In this document: positions 34,883-48,400 of the stretch, piece by piece
Layout of the letters: the number at the start of each line of letters is the position of its first letter
How positions within the stretch are numbered: position 1 is the first letter of the stretch
From: Ignelater luminosus
Taxonomy: Eukaryota; Arthropoda; Insecta; Coleoptera; Elateridae
Direction: 5' to 3'
DNA: 64,000 bases
Assembly (NCBI GenBank): GCA_011009095.1
Contig: VTPC01090565.1
Location: forward strand, 1-64,000
Translations under genes and position numbers: made by a program
The notes under the pieces: generated by a model
The model's input: the letters and a program-made list of their open reading frames with translations, nothing else
The model's database searches: none
Told to the model about the DNA's origin: nothing

Positions 34883-37800
34883 AGATAGCAGACTGCTAAA
34901 AAAGACTCTAAAATTATTCTTTTAACATAAATAGTTCCTTATTACAGAAAAAAAGCTAAAAAACCAAAGACCATAAAGTAATAGCTGCCGTTTCATGAAA
35001 AAGATGTTCACAACATAAATTAGGAATTTCATTACTATTTCTGTCGCTGAGGCTTCAGGTCGCTGCTCCCTTGGATCTCACAGCTTCAACTATTCCAAGT
35101 ATTCCAACCCTACGTAAGGATTTTTAACTTACAATTCATTGTAGTCACACAAGACCCACTGCTTCAAATCCTTCCAGTACTGACTAATATCTTAATTTGC
35201 TGTTTTGGTTCACTTCTCTTAGGACTTTATTCTATTCACTATGTCAAGCAATGACTTGAGAAACAATGAAACAAATAAAAAGATCACCTTTTGATGCTCC
35301 TGTCTTTCTGTTCGAGACGGCTTTGGATCTAAAAGAGTAAAACAGTACAAATAATTCCCAAATTAGGACATAACCTAATCGGTCGAGACTTACTTGAATA
35401 AATGTAGGCGGTAGCATAGTAGTATTTTTATTCTCCACATTAGAAACGTATTGGGGTAGATCCATTATTTTACCTTCTTGCGGAAGGAAAACAAGACTTT
35501 TTTATTGCTACCAACTAGGTTTGAGAAAGGAGAAGATCCTTCTTTACATGGTAAAATTGCTTTTTCTGTTATGAACTTCTATCTAAACACAAAAAAAGAT
35601 AGAAGCGGTAGCTGTAATATTTAAATCAGTGTCAGATACCTCTACCATCTATGTTAAAACTAGAAAAATGTCGATGAAGTTAACACTCATTAAATCGCTA
35701 TCTTTGGTAAATTGGAAGATAGTATTTGTGCTACAATTATAAATTCTAAGATTTTAGAAACATAGCAATAAGTTCCGTAAAATTCTTTCTGACTTAATTA
35801 TTAGTAATTGATATTCTACAGAAGGATACTGCTGTTATTACGCTACGACAGAGTCAGTATTGTAGAAGCTTCCGAAAGACTATTTTTCTAATCACAGGAC
35901 TCATAGCGAGTTGGTGCCTTGTTACTCAGAATCTTGTAATTCAAAGGCAGCTTGATAGTGTACCTTGTTCGAGTAGTCTACAACTAAAACTTATTAACGC
36001 GAAACAGCTGCACAGGATATATGGTAGAAGTTATCTCAACAAAATATATTTTTAACAACAAGCCTCATTGTGGTTGTCTGTGCTAGTTGGTTGCCAAGAT
36101 CAACTAAAAGTGTTAATAATAAATTTAGGTTAGGAATTATTTAGGAATAAATCAGCCTGCCTGGGTTTGTTTTATAGTAAACAATGTAATGGTCAATGTT
36201 AATTAAGGCTTTCCAAACAAAATTCGAGAATCTGGAAGATTCTCTTAAACTAGTAGTTGTAATTTGCACAGACAATTGTAAACCAGACAGTTCTGAACCA
36301 AGGTATTTTCAGACAACATGTTTTAATTTATTTTATTGTTAGTTGCAAGAGAAAAGATGTCTAGAAAAACCGGTTTTACATCACTGAAAATTTCCAGTAG
36401 ATCCTAAGCAGCATTTTTCACAAAAAGGTGGCAAACGTCCTCTGGCATTGGATTATTAAGATGGCGGCTTATAGCACCAGGTTTGTCTCGATGAGCCTCT
36501 ATTTTATTACCTTTTCTGTGCTAAACGTCTTGTGTTAAATTATTCATCTAGACACATTTTGATAATTTTTCTTTTGTTCATAAGCTATTCAAAAATAAAA
36601 CTTGGAGCATCAGAATTACATTCTGCGAGAACCTTCTTGGCTAATTGTAAATTGTAATTGTAAAACTAAAGGAACTTTTATAACTAAAATAATGAGGTTG
36701 AATATACGTCAAATTAAAGTTGTACAAGACTTTCTTGGCAAAGATTATAACAGAGTCATGTAATACATATAGTGCTGTGGTATTTATCTTGTTCAGAATG
36801 CAAAATAAAAATAAATAAAAGATTTTAAAGTTTATCACGCTACACTTAAAATAAAACTTTGAAGCTGAAGAAAAAAAACTTAAATCTGCTTGCTTTAATT
36901 TGGACTCTTTTAACTCAGTTGTGTCGATGGTCCACTAATTGATTTGTTAACAAAATGATTTGCTGCAGAACAAAGTTTATACTGAAATTAAAAAAGTATA
37001 ACAAAGAACTTTTAATATCAAAAGCTTAACCTACCATTGCTTGGTACTGAAACGTTTCAGAAATTTCAGTTTCAGTTTCAGGTTCAGATTGACCCTTTAG
37101 AATAGTTACACTTTACTCGTGATACCAAACTAAAAATTGTATTTTAATGAAACAAAATGAGCACTTTTTTACACTAAATAATCAACTGTTATAGCTATTA
37201 AATTAACAAACTTTTAAATCAACTGTCAACTTAAGATTTCAAACTATCATATTAGCAACTATGAACTGCGAACTTAATTTCTAACTACAAACTTTTCACC
37301 CAATTCTTGCCTACTAACTTGTTTTCCATTTCCTATGTAAGAAACTCATTTTGCTGACCTTTAAAAAAAGACACGTCAAGTTATTACTGACGATAAATAA
37401 TTTCACAATGCTAAAATCATTGTCTACGTACGCAATTTACTGCTAGAAAATGCAAGGTAATTTCCTTTATTTTCCTATCAACACGTGCACATCTAAGACA
37501 AAGTTTCTGTTAGTTCGACTATTTATATTTAAACAGGAATTATCTCTATAATTTGACGTATATGCAGAGCCTTTAAATTCCTTTAATTGGTTAAGTACGC
37601 TTTAAAATAACTTTGTAGGAAAAATAGTTCATAAGATAATTCTTCCTTTTAGACTGTATGCGTTCTAATGAATTCCTTTTCTTAATTCAAAAGTTATTTA
37701 ATTTCAATTGTTTGAAATTAAGTTACTTTATACAAGTTTAATTATCAACAGCCTTTAAATTTCACTTTCCTTTCAACAAATTCTTTTATTGTTTTGACAC

Positions 37801-39840
37801 ATTACAAATTTGATTCTGCATAATGTTCTTCTAATACTAATGTTTGCTTGTAGCAAACTAAATTCTACACCTAGGTTGATTATTGTACAATGATCTTAAA
37901 TCTATGTTTATAAATAACTTTTTAAACTGAAATAAGTAAATCATTCAGATTATCTTAGAAATCTTCTTTTAGAAATTTAATTATTGATCTAATCTGAACA
38001 GGATTTGAATTCCACCATACATTAGAAATATAAAAAATACAGTAAGAGTTAAATTTAGCATGCAAATAAAATTCTTCATTGCTAATAACTCTTTAGCAAC
38101 TTTGCTAATGGGCCAAAAACAACTGCAATGGATAGAGTAGCTACAAATACTAGCAAAACGTTTGAAAACCACTGATTCCCAAACTTTAACGTTTTTCCAA
38201 AAAGAATCTAAAGCCAAAGTATAGTCAAAAAGACCTATTTAAGCCAAATATGACTGTTTAAAGATTGTTGACCCATTTCTTTGCAGTTGCCAAAATTTGA
38301 ATAAAACGAGATAAGGTTGCTATTAAATATATTAGAGCTTTGAACTTAATGAACGACATCGCATAGAAATTTTGAAAGCTTGCAGATGGATGATAGATTA
38401 TTGGAAAATAGCCTTTGAATGAACAAATATACGGTCTTTCTGCTTGACTGCTTGATTTACGATCTCGTAGTTGTGAATTCTTTTTTTAGTTGAAGTTCAT
38501 AATACTTTTTCATGATACCTACTATGTCAGTAACTTTTCTAATTCTTAAAGGTAACCAAGTCCGTTTCGCATTTTAAGGGGTGAATTAAGGTAAGACATC
38601 ACTCGCTAAATATTTTGCTCCAGTCTTGAATTCATGAGTTTCCATATTCTTGCGAGTTTTTGTAGGTTTCCAAATTTCCAAATTTTGTGGATACTCAGAT
38701 GGCTTTGAGTTTCTGTGAGTGTTGAGTAATAATACTAATTTGCAAATAATAATAATAAAATAGTTTCGTAACGTTTGGTTTCAGACACTTTAAATAATCT
38801 TTGTAATAGATTTATGAGACACAAAACCTATTTGATACCTGACTTCAATAACAATGGCTGCACTAGAAAAAAAAATAAATACAAATCTTGTAAATGGGCC
38901 AGTCAAAACACCGTAGGGTGCTTTAAAAGGTTGTCACTGATGTAACTGCTGACAAATGATGATCGATAAAAAATTTTAAGAAGATAACAACGAACACATA
39001 ATGAAAATTGACATGCCACAGTGTTTTCAATGAAACGAATTTCTTGTAAAAGCTCATTGAGCATTAAGATCAATGCCATTTTTTAATATCATTAGAAGTA
39101 GGTGAATACTGTATCTTCAGATATTAAAATAAAGGAATAAAATAAAAAATTATTCTAAGTAAAATATCTACATAGATTAAAGCAGCAAATTTAAAAGATT
39201 ATTTTGGAAAAATTGCCATATAAATCTAGAAGAAAAATCTAGGTTAAAAAATAATTTTTCATTTTTATAAAAGGCGACATGAAAAGCATATCCCAATTTT
39301 CATGCATTTCCATTATTAAAATTTTAACCAAGCGAAACTTCACATTAGGGAATTCCCACGCAAAGAGTGTAACGGGTCAAAAGATTACTCCAGAGTTTGA
39401 AGGATGTTATTTCTGCTCGGAAAAGTTAATTGCGTTATTCTTTAACTAATTAAGTTTTTTAGTTAGTCTTTAAATTACATTACATCAGTAGCAATTTCTT
39501 TTAATAAAAATAAATAGAATTACATAATTTCAAGATTTCACGGCAATTTTATTTTCTTCAGTGTAAATTCGAGATAAAAAACAACTTCACCCTCAAAAAT
39601 ACTTAACTTTTCCGATTTCCTCATGGATGGGTAAGATTTATAACGTAATAAAGATATATGAGCTTAAAAATTCTCTCTGCTCCATCAAACATTGATTTAA
39701 TAATTTTCGAAAAAAACCGATTTTTCAATCTTCAACCCTTTATTATCAAACTGTTTTCAATTTATAAGCTTTAAAAAACGTTATCGACAACGAAAACAGT
39801 CTTTTTAAGTGTAACATCTTATACAAACACAGAAAAATTG
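34883..39840. other. AT-rich non-coding DNA
   Basis: No supported gene. A 78-codon minus ORF at 37981-38217 ends with a hydrophobic, membrane-like segment (LTLTVFFIFLMYGGIQILF) but lacks a recognisable family. A TTTCAG-type short tandem repeat lies at 37055-37087. Confidence 0.45.
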
Positions 39841-39949
39841 GCAGAGTCTTAGAAAGCTTTCATTATGACGCCCAAACGTAAACATTTAAGAACGAAGGAC
39901 TCTGTTCGTTTATTATTAATCAAAGAAGATCGAAGGGAAATTCTTACTG

Positions 39950-40310
39950 GAATTCGATAGAAATAAAAAAATCTACAAAAAGCAAACGATCGCGGAGAAA
40001 GAAAAACATCGCAAATCCCAATAAAAATTCAACAAGTACCGAAAAATACTCCCCCACGTAGAGGATAGAGCTTTTTTACGAGGGGATCGCAGCAGGACGA
40101 GTGACGTTTGAAAAACGTCTAACGAAACGTAGGAGTGTGGGCGAGCTTTCACACGTACCACGTGTATTCCTCGACGTAGAAGAGACAAGAGATCAGCGCT
40201 TGCGCTCGCCTTGCAATTCCTGCAATTGAATGGCATTCAGCTTTCGTATACCGTTCGGTTCGTATCCGTTGTGTGTTGTGTAGAAAGAAAACCGTTTCGA
40301 CACGTGAATC
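39950..40310 (+). promoter_or_regulatory. candidate host promoter and first non-coding exon
   Basis: About 300 bp rich in CpG within an AT-rich window (words such as GAGTGACG, CGTCTAACGAAACG, GCGCTTGCGCTCGCC). At 40236-40242 TTCAGCT resembles an insect initiator, with A at 40239 as a possible start of transcription. It is followed by a short leader-like stretch with CGTTCGGTTCGTATCC. A good splice donor, GTAAGTAT, starts at 40311, giving a candidate first exon of about 72 bp on the plus strand. No TATA box is seen. The downstream exons would lie beyond a long intron, and none was recognised in the window. The 87-codon minus ORF over this block is an artefact of its GC content. Confidence 0.38.
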
Positions 40311-41850
40311 GTAAGTATAATTACTACCATTTCAAATAATTGCTATATCGAACGTGTTTCTATCTTGACATGATTTTTCGAAAAGGAAATTTTTAGTTAA
40401 ATCGTGTTTTACGTTCGTTTAGAAAAAAATTAAGTGTTGATACGATTGTATTTTCGTTCCGCAACGAGTATCATGTTATTACTGTTATTATGTAGAGATT
40501 TATGTCTTGCCAAATAACCTAAATTGTTTTTTTTATTATTATTCTTAATAGCTGAGGTTTTTAATTAGTAAATAAAAATAGTTACTAAAGTTAAGATGAT
40601 TGAAAAAGCAACACATCATCACCAATTTACATAATACAACAGTAAAGATATCTTAAACAACAAACTTGTTAGTAAAAGGCCACGCAGTTTAAAGGTTAAA
40701 CCCCTGTCCTTATTAAATTTCGTATATTATCGTCATATCGTCCAACGAAATTGCTCAAGTTTTGTGTTTAGCTTATAAAATGTGTATTTTCAGCACCCGA
40801 ATGCTGTAGGGCTATAATTACAATTCAATTAAAATATCAAACGAACAAAATAAGAAAATAAAAAGATGTATAAAGGGTGGGCTTTATAATTTCAGTATTA
40901 CTTAAAAACAACACGCTATCTCCTGCTGTGCAACAAGTCGTTTAACTTCAACTTGTTATTTACATACTTTGAATGTTTCGAAATTCATCACCTTAATTTT
41001 TTTTCTTAAGTTGAACAGCCGTTGACCGAGATTGAAAATTGTTATTTTCATTTTCCCCTTCATTTACTAAGATAATATTCAAGTTGTGTTGGGATATTAT
41101 ATTTTCACGTAACCATTTTGTTTAGACATTTGCGCAATATTCTATACATTCCTTTTAATTTAAAAAATGAATTTTTTCTATGAATTCTTTGTACATAAAC
41201 ATGCACAACTTGCCTAATATTTACAAAAGCATTTGTAACAATTCCACACGATTATATTTTTGAATATACTGTTTATCAAGTTTCACAACATCAAAAACAA
41301 AAACTGAAATACAGATAACAAATAATTTTATAAAATACAAAGCGGATCAAGGTTTGTCATAGTTGTAGACTTTAACATTCATCGAGGAGAAAATTCGCTT
41401 ATACCAAAACAATAATCATCACCATCCTAATACCGTTTTGGACTGCGTAACAATTATTGTTTTGTTCCTTTAGTTTTGTAAGAAACATTGGGTGATTTTC
41501 AGTTTATTTATATCAAGACCAAGACTTCACAACAAGGCATAATATCTATAAATATATTTTGAAGTTTGTTCCAAGATATTAAATTAGAAATCTGCAAAGG
41601 TAAAACCAAGATAACTGGTTACTTCTTGATTATTGAAATTAGAAGAGCATAGAATTCCACGTAATGAGAAGTATATTAATAATAAATAACCAACAGATCT
41701 AGTCAAAAGGGTCAGGTCGCGTCGTATACACACCAAGTGAAGAAAATAGTAGAAGACAAAAAACATACAATTTCACGAAGAGAAAAGACATGGTAATTGT
41801 TAGGGAGTCAAAGAAAGAAATTAGTGAGTATATTTATAATTTACAGATAA
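40311..41850. other. AT-rich DNA, possible start of a long intron
   Basis: No gene recognised. If the exon ending at 40310 is real, this is intronic. Confidence 0.4.
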
Positions 41851-42439
41851 TTACTCAAATGGTTTTAGGAATGATATAGAAGGAGCTGCTTTGCCAGGAA
41901 TAGTCTTTGTAAAGATCAAATGGATTATATGATTTTCCAGAACCAGCAGCATGTTCGCAAGATGTTCAAAGAAAGTGATGTTTTTGAAAGGTGAGAAATC
42001 ATTGCCTAGTACTGTCTTTTGGAAATCAGTCAAAGAATGAAGAGATCCAGTAAAAAACTGTCTAGAAGATGCAACAGCATATAGAACATAAAAGAACCAT
42101 ATAGAAATTATGAAACAGGATGAACAATTTGTCTTCCTTGTTTATTGGATAGTAGTGAGATACAATAGCCAGTGATATAGTTGATCAAAGTGTTAATTTC
42201 TTATTCTCATGTGCAAACAAGATCCAAAACAATTACTGACACGGATTTTAAGTTCATTAATCAAACACGGATGTTTATGTACATTTATATGTAGTCTAAG
42301 AGAAGATCCTGTTTGGATTGACATGATGCAGGAACAGAATTGTAGAGGCGAAAACTCTAAATCGCGAAAAAGTGGAAGGTTGTTATCAGACTCAAAGTTA
42401 TCTTTTCCACCCACATCTTCCACTTCCAAGAAAATATAG
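41851..42439 (-). other. protein-like open stretches, unknown
   Basis: Minus strand: a frame open for about 75 codons at about 41851-42080 (contains FQKTVLGNDFSPFKNITFFE) and another ORF at 42193-42429 beginning MEVEDVGGKDNFESDNNLPL. Composition is slightly richer than background. No domain or splice structure was recognised; the opposite strand is also open over part of the second stretch. It may be a decayed gene or mobile element. Confidence 0.18.
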
Positions 42440-42852
42440 GAAGTGGTCAGTTACATTTAAGCTGTAACAGCAAGGGAACAGTATTTGAAAGATATAAGTT
42501 ACGCCATTGAAGGAATAAATAATTTTTGTCGTTTTTGAAGTGTGCCCTCAAAGTGATAAGAAAAGATGCTCTTGAGTACATTTATTTATAGGATGCATCG
42601 CCTTCGAGCAAAATTGGATTATCCAAAATATTAAGCTTAAAGTTGAAATGATTATGATCATTATGGTACTATAAGGATGAAATCTCATAGTTAATCGCTG
42701 CATCACTAATAAAAACTTGGAGACAGTCAAGTTTTGACACTCTATCTCTCTAAACTATATTTATCAGAATTTGGACATCAATACAGAGAATTTTCTAATT
42801 TCAAACTTTTTTCAAGTCGATGTTGCTTTTTTGATCAAAGGCATTACTTTAG

Positions 42853-42939
42853 TGAGTCGAGTTGAACCTAAAAATTATACAAGAAGCACCGCCGCGCCGG
42901 CATCAAATGGATAGGCGGCGTGATGCGAAAGTCGACTCA
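42853..42939. other. GC-rich palindromic patch
   Basis: TGAGTCGA (42853-42860) and its exact inverse TCGACTCA (42932-42939) flank a GC-rich core in which CCGCC (42889-42893) and GGCGG (42914-42918) can also pair. The surrounding kilobases are strongly AT-rich. It could be a binding site cluster, a structured RNA, or a small foreign fragment. Function unknown. Confidence 0.4.
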
Positions 42940-42944
42940 AATAG

Positions 42945-45230
42945 AAACAGTTGCATCATATTATATCTTGTTTTTGAGGTTAGAAATATTTACATTGAAT
43001 TTATATTTTCAAGTCATACTATATATGTAATTTTATATTATTGTTTTATCTGCAAGAAATATCTCTTCCCATTAAATAAATACGCGAAATAAGAATTAAT
43101 TTTATTAAACGTAGAAAAATGAAAAATACATTCTAAAAACATAACTTTAATTTAATTGTAATTTTTAATGCTTGGGTTTCACTAAATAGTAACTTTATTA
43201 AGTCCACTTTTTAAATTAATTCCAAGAAAATCAAAGGGATTAATAACCAAATTTCGAGACGAACTATAGAAATTAATTTTTTCTAGAATTTATACTATTA
43301 CAAAATTCAATAACTCGTGCTTGTTTCAATTTCATGCATAATGTAAACTACTACACTTTTTGATTACTTTCTTCACTAGTTATCACTTTAATGTGAAGGT
43401 GGTATTTTTTATAAATTCTTACTTTCCAAACGTAATACATTTTCATTACAATGAAATGGCAAGTGTACACACTATTTACCTATCCTTTAAATAACAGAAC
43501 TGAAGTTAATATGTTAATAGTATTTTTATGGATTTTTCCAGTTTAACAGACACATAGGCACCAAATTATTTTGACAAACAAAAACAACGTTTTTACTTAA
43601 ATTATTTGATAACAGTTTAATAGAACGAGTCTGACAGTACAAAAAGATAAAATGAATTTAAGAAATTGATTAAATCCACTTCACTTTCTAATCGAGATTT
43701 AAGATTACATAGAGCAGATACAAGTTATAATGAAACAATGGAAAATTTTATTTCAAAAGAATACCTACATAAAATCTTATAAGTTATAAATAAAGATACA
43801 ATTGAGTATATTATACAATTTGCAAATTATATTTTATTTTATTTAATTTTCTATCTACAAGATTCTATTTACTATATTATTCTACTATTATTTATAATAG
43901 TAATTATATTGTCGAAGTATTAAAGTTCAAATTTGAAACCGATACCATCAGTATTGTCCTACTGAGTTGACATCAAAGTCAAGAGTTTACGTAAGTAACG
44001 TATACAGGATGTCCTGTTAAAACAGTATTTTAAAATTTTTAGTATTTTACGAAAACAGGATATTACATATCATCATCGTAACCGATCAATTATCTAAAGT
44101 TTTCCAGTAGTACCTTTATCTTTCCCTAAGCGCCTAATATTTTTATCACTCTTAGAAATGATACTTAAAACAGAAAAAGATCATTGTTCAGAATTATTGA
44201 TAAACTTTTAGTACATTAATTTATCAATCACCAAACCATTATATTTATATTTAAATTTAATTTTTTTAGTTAATAATTTATTATCGTTATACTTATAGTA
44301 CAAGGAATAAACACAATTGTGTTATATTATAATTCTTAGTATGTTTAAGTGGAGGATCACTCAAATTAAGTTTGAAAGAATTGATATCGTAATGCAAATA
44401 CTTAATATCAATTCATAAATAACCTTTTGGAGCTAACAATTCAAAATACTTGGAAAATTCCAAAGTTAATATTTGGGCCTTATAGTGTAGACTCGCCTTA
44501 AGTTTCATAACTTTTTTATAATGTTTTTTAAATTGGTTTCTTAATTATTTGTAGTTCAGATATAGTACAAGGTATTTAGCATAACTGGCATGAAAGTACT
44601 TTGTGATCTAAAGAATAAAAATCAGTAATATTGCAGCACGTGTGCGATGGTGTGTGGTCCCAGTGGACGCCATCCTAGAAATATTGATATCACTGTGATA
44701 CTGCGAGGAAAGAATTTATGATACAAATTAAAACAGGATTCTATTCTAGACTACTGCAGAATAAAAGCATTTTGAAAAAGCATGTTCTTAGAAATCTTCT
44801 GTATATAAGCAAACGCCACTTTGAAAATAAATTTGTAAATTGTATTGCTTATTTCTCGATAGACTTTGACATCAATTGACGAATGATCACGATGGTTCAG
44901 ATACATTTAGAGTCACCTTATCCTCATTTCTAAAACTACTTCTCATTTCAAATTCACAAACGATAAGTCACTTATGAAATTATAAAAATTAAGCAAAAAT
45001 TAAGCGCAAATTGAGTATCTTGTTTGTAAATACTGATATTGTACTATTCCAAAATGACTTTTTGGATTTGTACAGTATGTACTCTAAAAGATTGACCAAA
45101 ACTAAATTAAATAATACTACTAATACATTGCTAAATTTTTTCTCTTTGGATTTTGAGATTTCTTACTCAAGAAAAAGTTAAGATGAGTTTAAAGTGAGGA
45201 AAAAAATATAAACATGTTGATGAATTTTGC
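42945..45230. other. AT-rich non-coding DNA
   Basis: No gene recognised. TATACAGGATGT at 44001-44012 resembles the repeat-end motif seen inverted at 22755, 23164 and 27478. A GC-richer stretch at about 44640-44710 has no clear meaning. Confidence 0.5.
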
Positions 45231-45232
45231 CC

Positions 45233-45433
45233 TTAGTTAGTTACACGGGTCCATCTCAGGTACATTTTTATTTTTTTATATCTAGAATATTTCTCATCAT
45301 CTTCTGTCAGGGCAGTTCGATTACCGCATATGTTTTTCGCCACCATACTTGCTACACATAGAAGTGTATGCAAGACCTCTCCGGCGGCAGTCGCATCTTT
45401 CATTACAATCTTTTTCAAGGGCGGGATGATCAA
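45233..45433 (-). other. protein-like ORF, unknown
   Basis: A 66-codon minus ORF in a GC-richer patch. It reads like real protein (GEVLHTLLCVASMVAKNICG, then TALTEDDEKYSRYKK) with balanced charges and no repeats. No domain is recognised. Plausible exon limits were not found with confidence; a possible donor-like GCG|GTAATC lies inside. It could be a host exon or a relic of a mobile element. Confidence 0.22.
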
Positions 45434-48400
45434 ACGTAAGAATTGGTAGCAAACAATTTTGTTCTATTTTGAATCCCCAAATAGCAAACGAAAGCAAGAC
45501 TTTGCACTTGGCGGAAGACTTTGCAATTGTGTCGTGCTGCTGCTCCAGAAGTTGGTAAGAATACAGCGAATCTTCTTAAATCCTATTGTTAAATCCCTGT
45601 AATCCTTATAAGTGAATGCGTAGAATTTTGTAGTAGTTATTTACAACCACATGTAAAACCGATTGACCATATCGATTTTTATAGTTTGTTTTAAGAGATT
45701 TTAATTAATATTGGTCTATTTACCCTGTACTACCTAATAGTAATTTATTAGGTCCAAACTTTGGCCATCAATATGGTTTATCAATGGAATAATTCAAAAA
45801 TTGCTTGATTTTGGTATTTCTTACTCTTAGGTTATCAAAATTGTGTAGCTAGCTTGGGAATTTGAAATTTATAGTAACCAGTGACCACTAAATCGCTTCT
45901 AATCAATTTTTTTCTGTGAACGTAACCTTTTAACGCTATCTTTTGTAGGTTTTATGGGGTTTACATTAAAATATTGAACAAGCCATAACGCAAGATCACC
46001 TCCTGCTTTTGAGCCTTTACCAAACCAATTATATAAATAGGAACGCTATCGTATTAAGAGGCGTAAGTTTTCCAAAATGAACGTATGTAGATCAATACAA
46101 CAGATAGTTCTCCATCTTCCGTATCTTTGACTTAGCCAAAGGCTTTCAAAACGATGAAAGAGTCGATCATTTCAAGCTTTAGAGGTAGTTGAGTTAGAAA
46201 GATTCAAGTTGCACTTCTTATCGCCAAGGAGAGTTTTTTGACATCCTTCATCTTTGTGTCGATATTCAAAAACCTGATTGAAAAGAACACGGCTTTTGGG
46301 TTTTGTCCTCTTTTCTTTATTCTTCATTTACTGGTCCTGCATCTTCCCTCTTTTTTATAGTTTCTCCTTTTTTCTATAACCAAAGAATGATAAATTTTAT
46401 ATCTGCATGTTTTATTCGTGTTCACTTCGGATCTCCTTCAACAGTAACGTAAATTATCGTTTGATCTTTCATTCTTTCTATTTGTGAAGATGTTTTTAAC
46501 AGCAACAAAACTTTTCTGAGATCGAAAATACTTTAGTAGAATATTAATTTTGAGTAGCAATGTTTCACTCCTATGTATCCGTAACCTCACTCTGTCCGTA
46601 TTTTTCGATTCTGTTTCCTTTTTGATAGTAATTCAAAAGCATACAAAGACCTTGCGATCTAGATGAAGCACTGTCAATTGCAAAGGTAAAAATGCAGATT
46701 TGATATAGTAGTTATTTCTACTAGTCATTTTCCATAGTTTTAGTGTAAACTCCCAATTAATAGAATTCTTGATGTTCACTTTTATTTCCAATCTGACTAA
46801 TTACTTCCGCAATAATCGTTTATTTATTACCAATAGGTATAGTACTTTGCTTATAGCATGTTTATAATTTTCTCCTAATATACACATCAAATCTCATCTT
46901 AAACTTATATACCAAATTAAACTAATTAAAATCCAATTTGTCTAATAAATTTCTAACTTGTATATAATCAAATAAAAATTTTCCCATCATTGCTTAAAGG
47001 TAAAACATTTTCATAATTACAGCAGGTTTTAGAAATTATTTTATTATTGCTTTTTACCTATCGAGCAGCTTAAACCTTAAAAAAAGTTTTTAATGCTCCT
47101 TTGTAAGTATAACATAATAATGAAATATTAAATTGTTTTTCCGTTTTGAAACAAGATAAAATTCCTTCTTATTTTTTCCAACTGCCTCTTTTAATTAAAT
47201 TTTTATATATTTCATTTCAATTTAAAAAGTTGTTCTATCAACAAGAATTTTAAGAACGAAAACTTTTCTTCCTAAAGAATTTCGTCTTTTTCCTGATACT
47301 CTTTTTTTGGGCTTTACTTTTATATTCTATTACGCTTTTTTATGTCGAAGAAAAATTTAGTAAGTGCGACAGAAGAGAATTTAAAATATTATTTTAAACA
47401 ATAGTAATAAAATAATAACGGTACAATGTTATTATTATTATTTTATTTGCGCTGTTATTGTTATTCAAAGTAAGTGTTAAAATAATTGTAAATATTTTTG
47501 ATGAGTTATTATTATGCAACTTGTCCTTACTTTATCTTATTATGACGCTCGAAATGTATGTTGGCTTTTGTTCTTTGGGTTTTCGATATTTATTACTATC
47601 TTTAATTTTATTTCCTTTTTCAATTACTTTTTTGTACATAAAATTAAATTCCTAGTTAGGTACTTTCAGATTTATTATATTAAAGATTCTATCGAATTGG
47701 CATTCAGCAAAACTTTAAGGTTACAGTAACCTTCTTGCAGTTCTTGTTTATAAAAATAAAAAAAAAACAAAGAAATATCAATTTGTTCATGTTAAGTGTT
47801 TATAAAACAATAATTATGATAGTCGGTCTATAGGCTCTCGATCAATATATAGATAAATGCAAATCGTGTTTGAAGGTGTCAGTAATGTTTCGGTGAAGTA
47901 TAATTATAGAAATTTTCGATTCAGGGTCACTCCCTCTTACGTGCTTACAAATTAAAAATCGAACTTATTTGAAAATCAAATGAAAATAATAAAAAACTAA
48001 ACAATATTATTTGTTCTTAGAACATGAAATGCGTCAATTGTTTCGATGGAGATAAACAAAAAAAAATGTTACCTTTGCTTTTATTTTTTCTTAGGACCAA
48101 TAATTGTGAAAGAATGCAGTAATGCAGAGAAATTTGAAACAAAATAGTAAAATAAAAGTTGAAGTTAAATTTGTTTTTTATTCACCATCAGATTCTCACA
48201 AAAGCTGCTATGAACATCAAAAATATGTGACCCTCATTCATGCAAAAAAATTGGTTTTATAAATAAACAACGAAAACAAAAACAGTTTTAGGTGTTTCGA
48301 ATATCTGAATGTACACACATTCTAAAATTTCTAGCCAATCCAGAAATAAAACATTCAATATCTATCCAGTAATTATAAATTAAACTGCACTTTGTGCAGT

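Noticed and set aside
37981-38217. 78-codon minus ORF with a membrane-like segment, considered as a chemoreceptor piece
   Set aside because: No receptor-family motif, no splice sites and no neighbouring exons.
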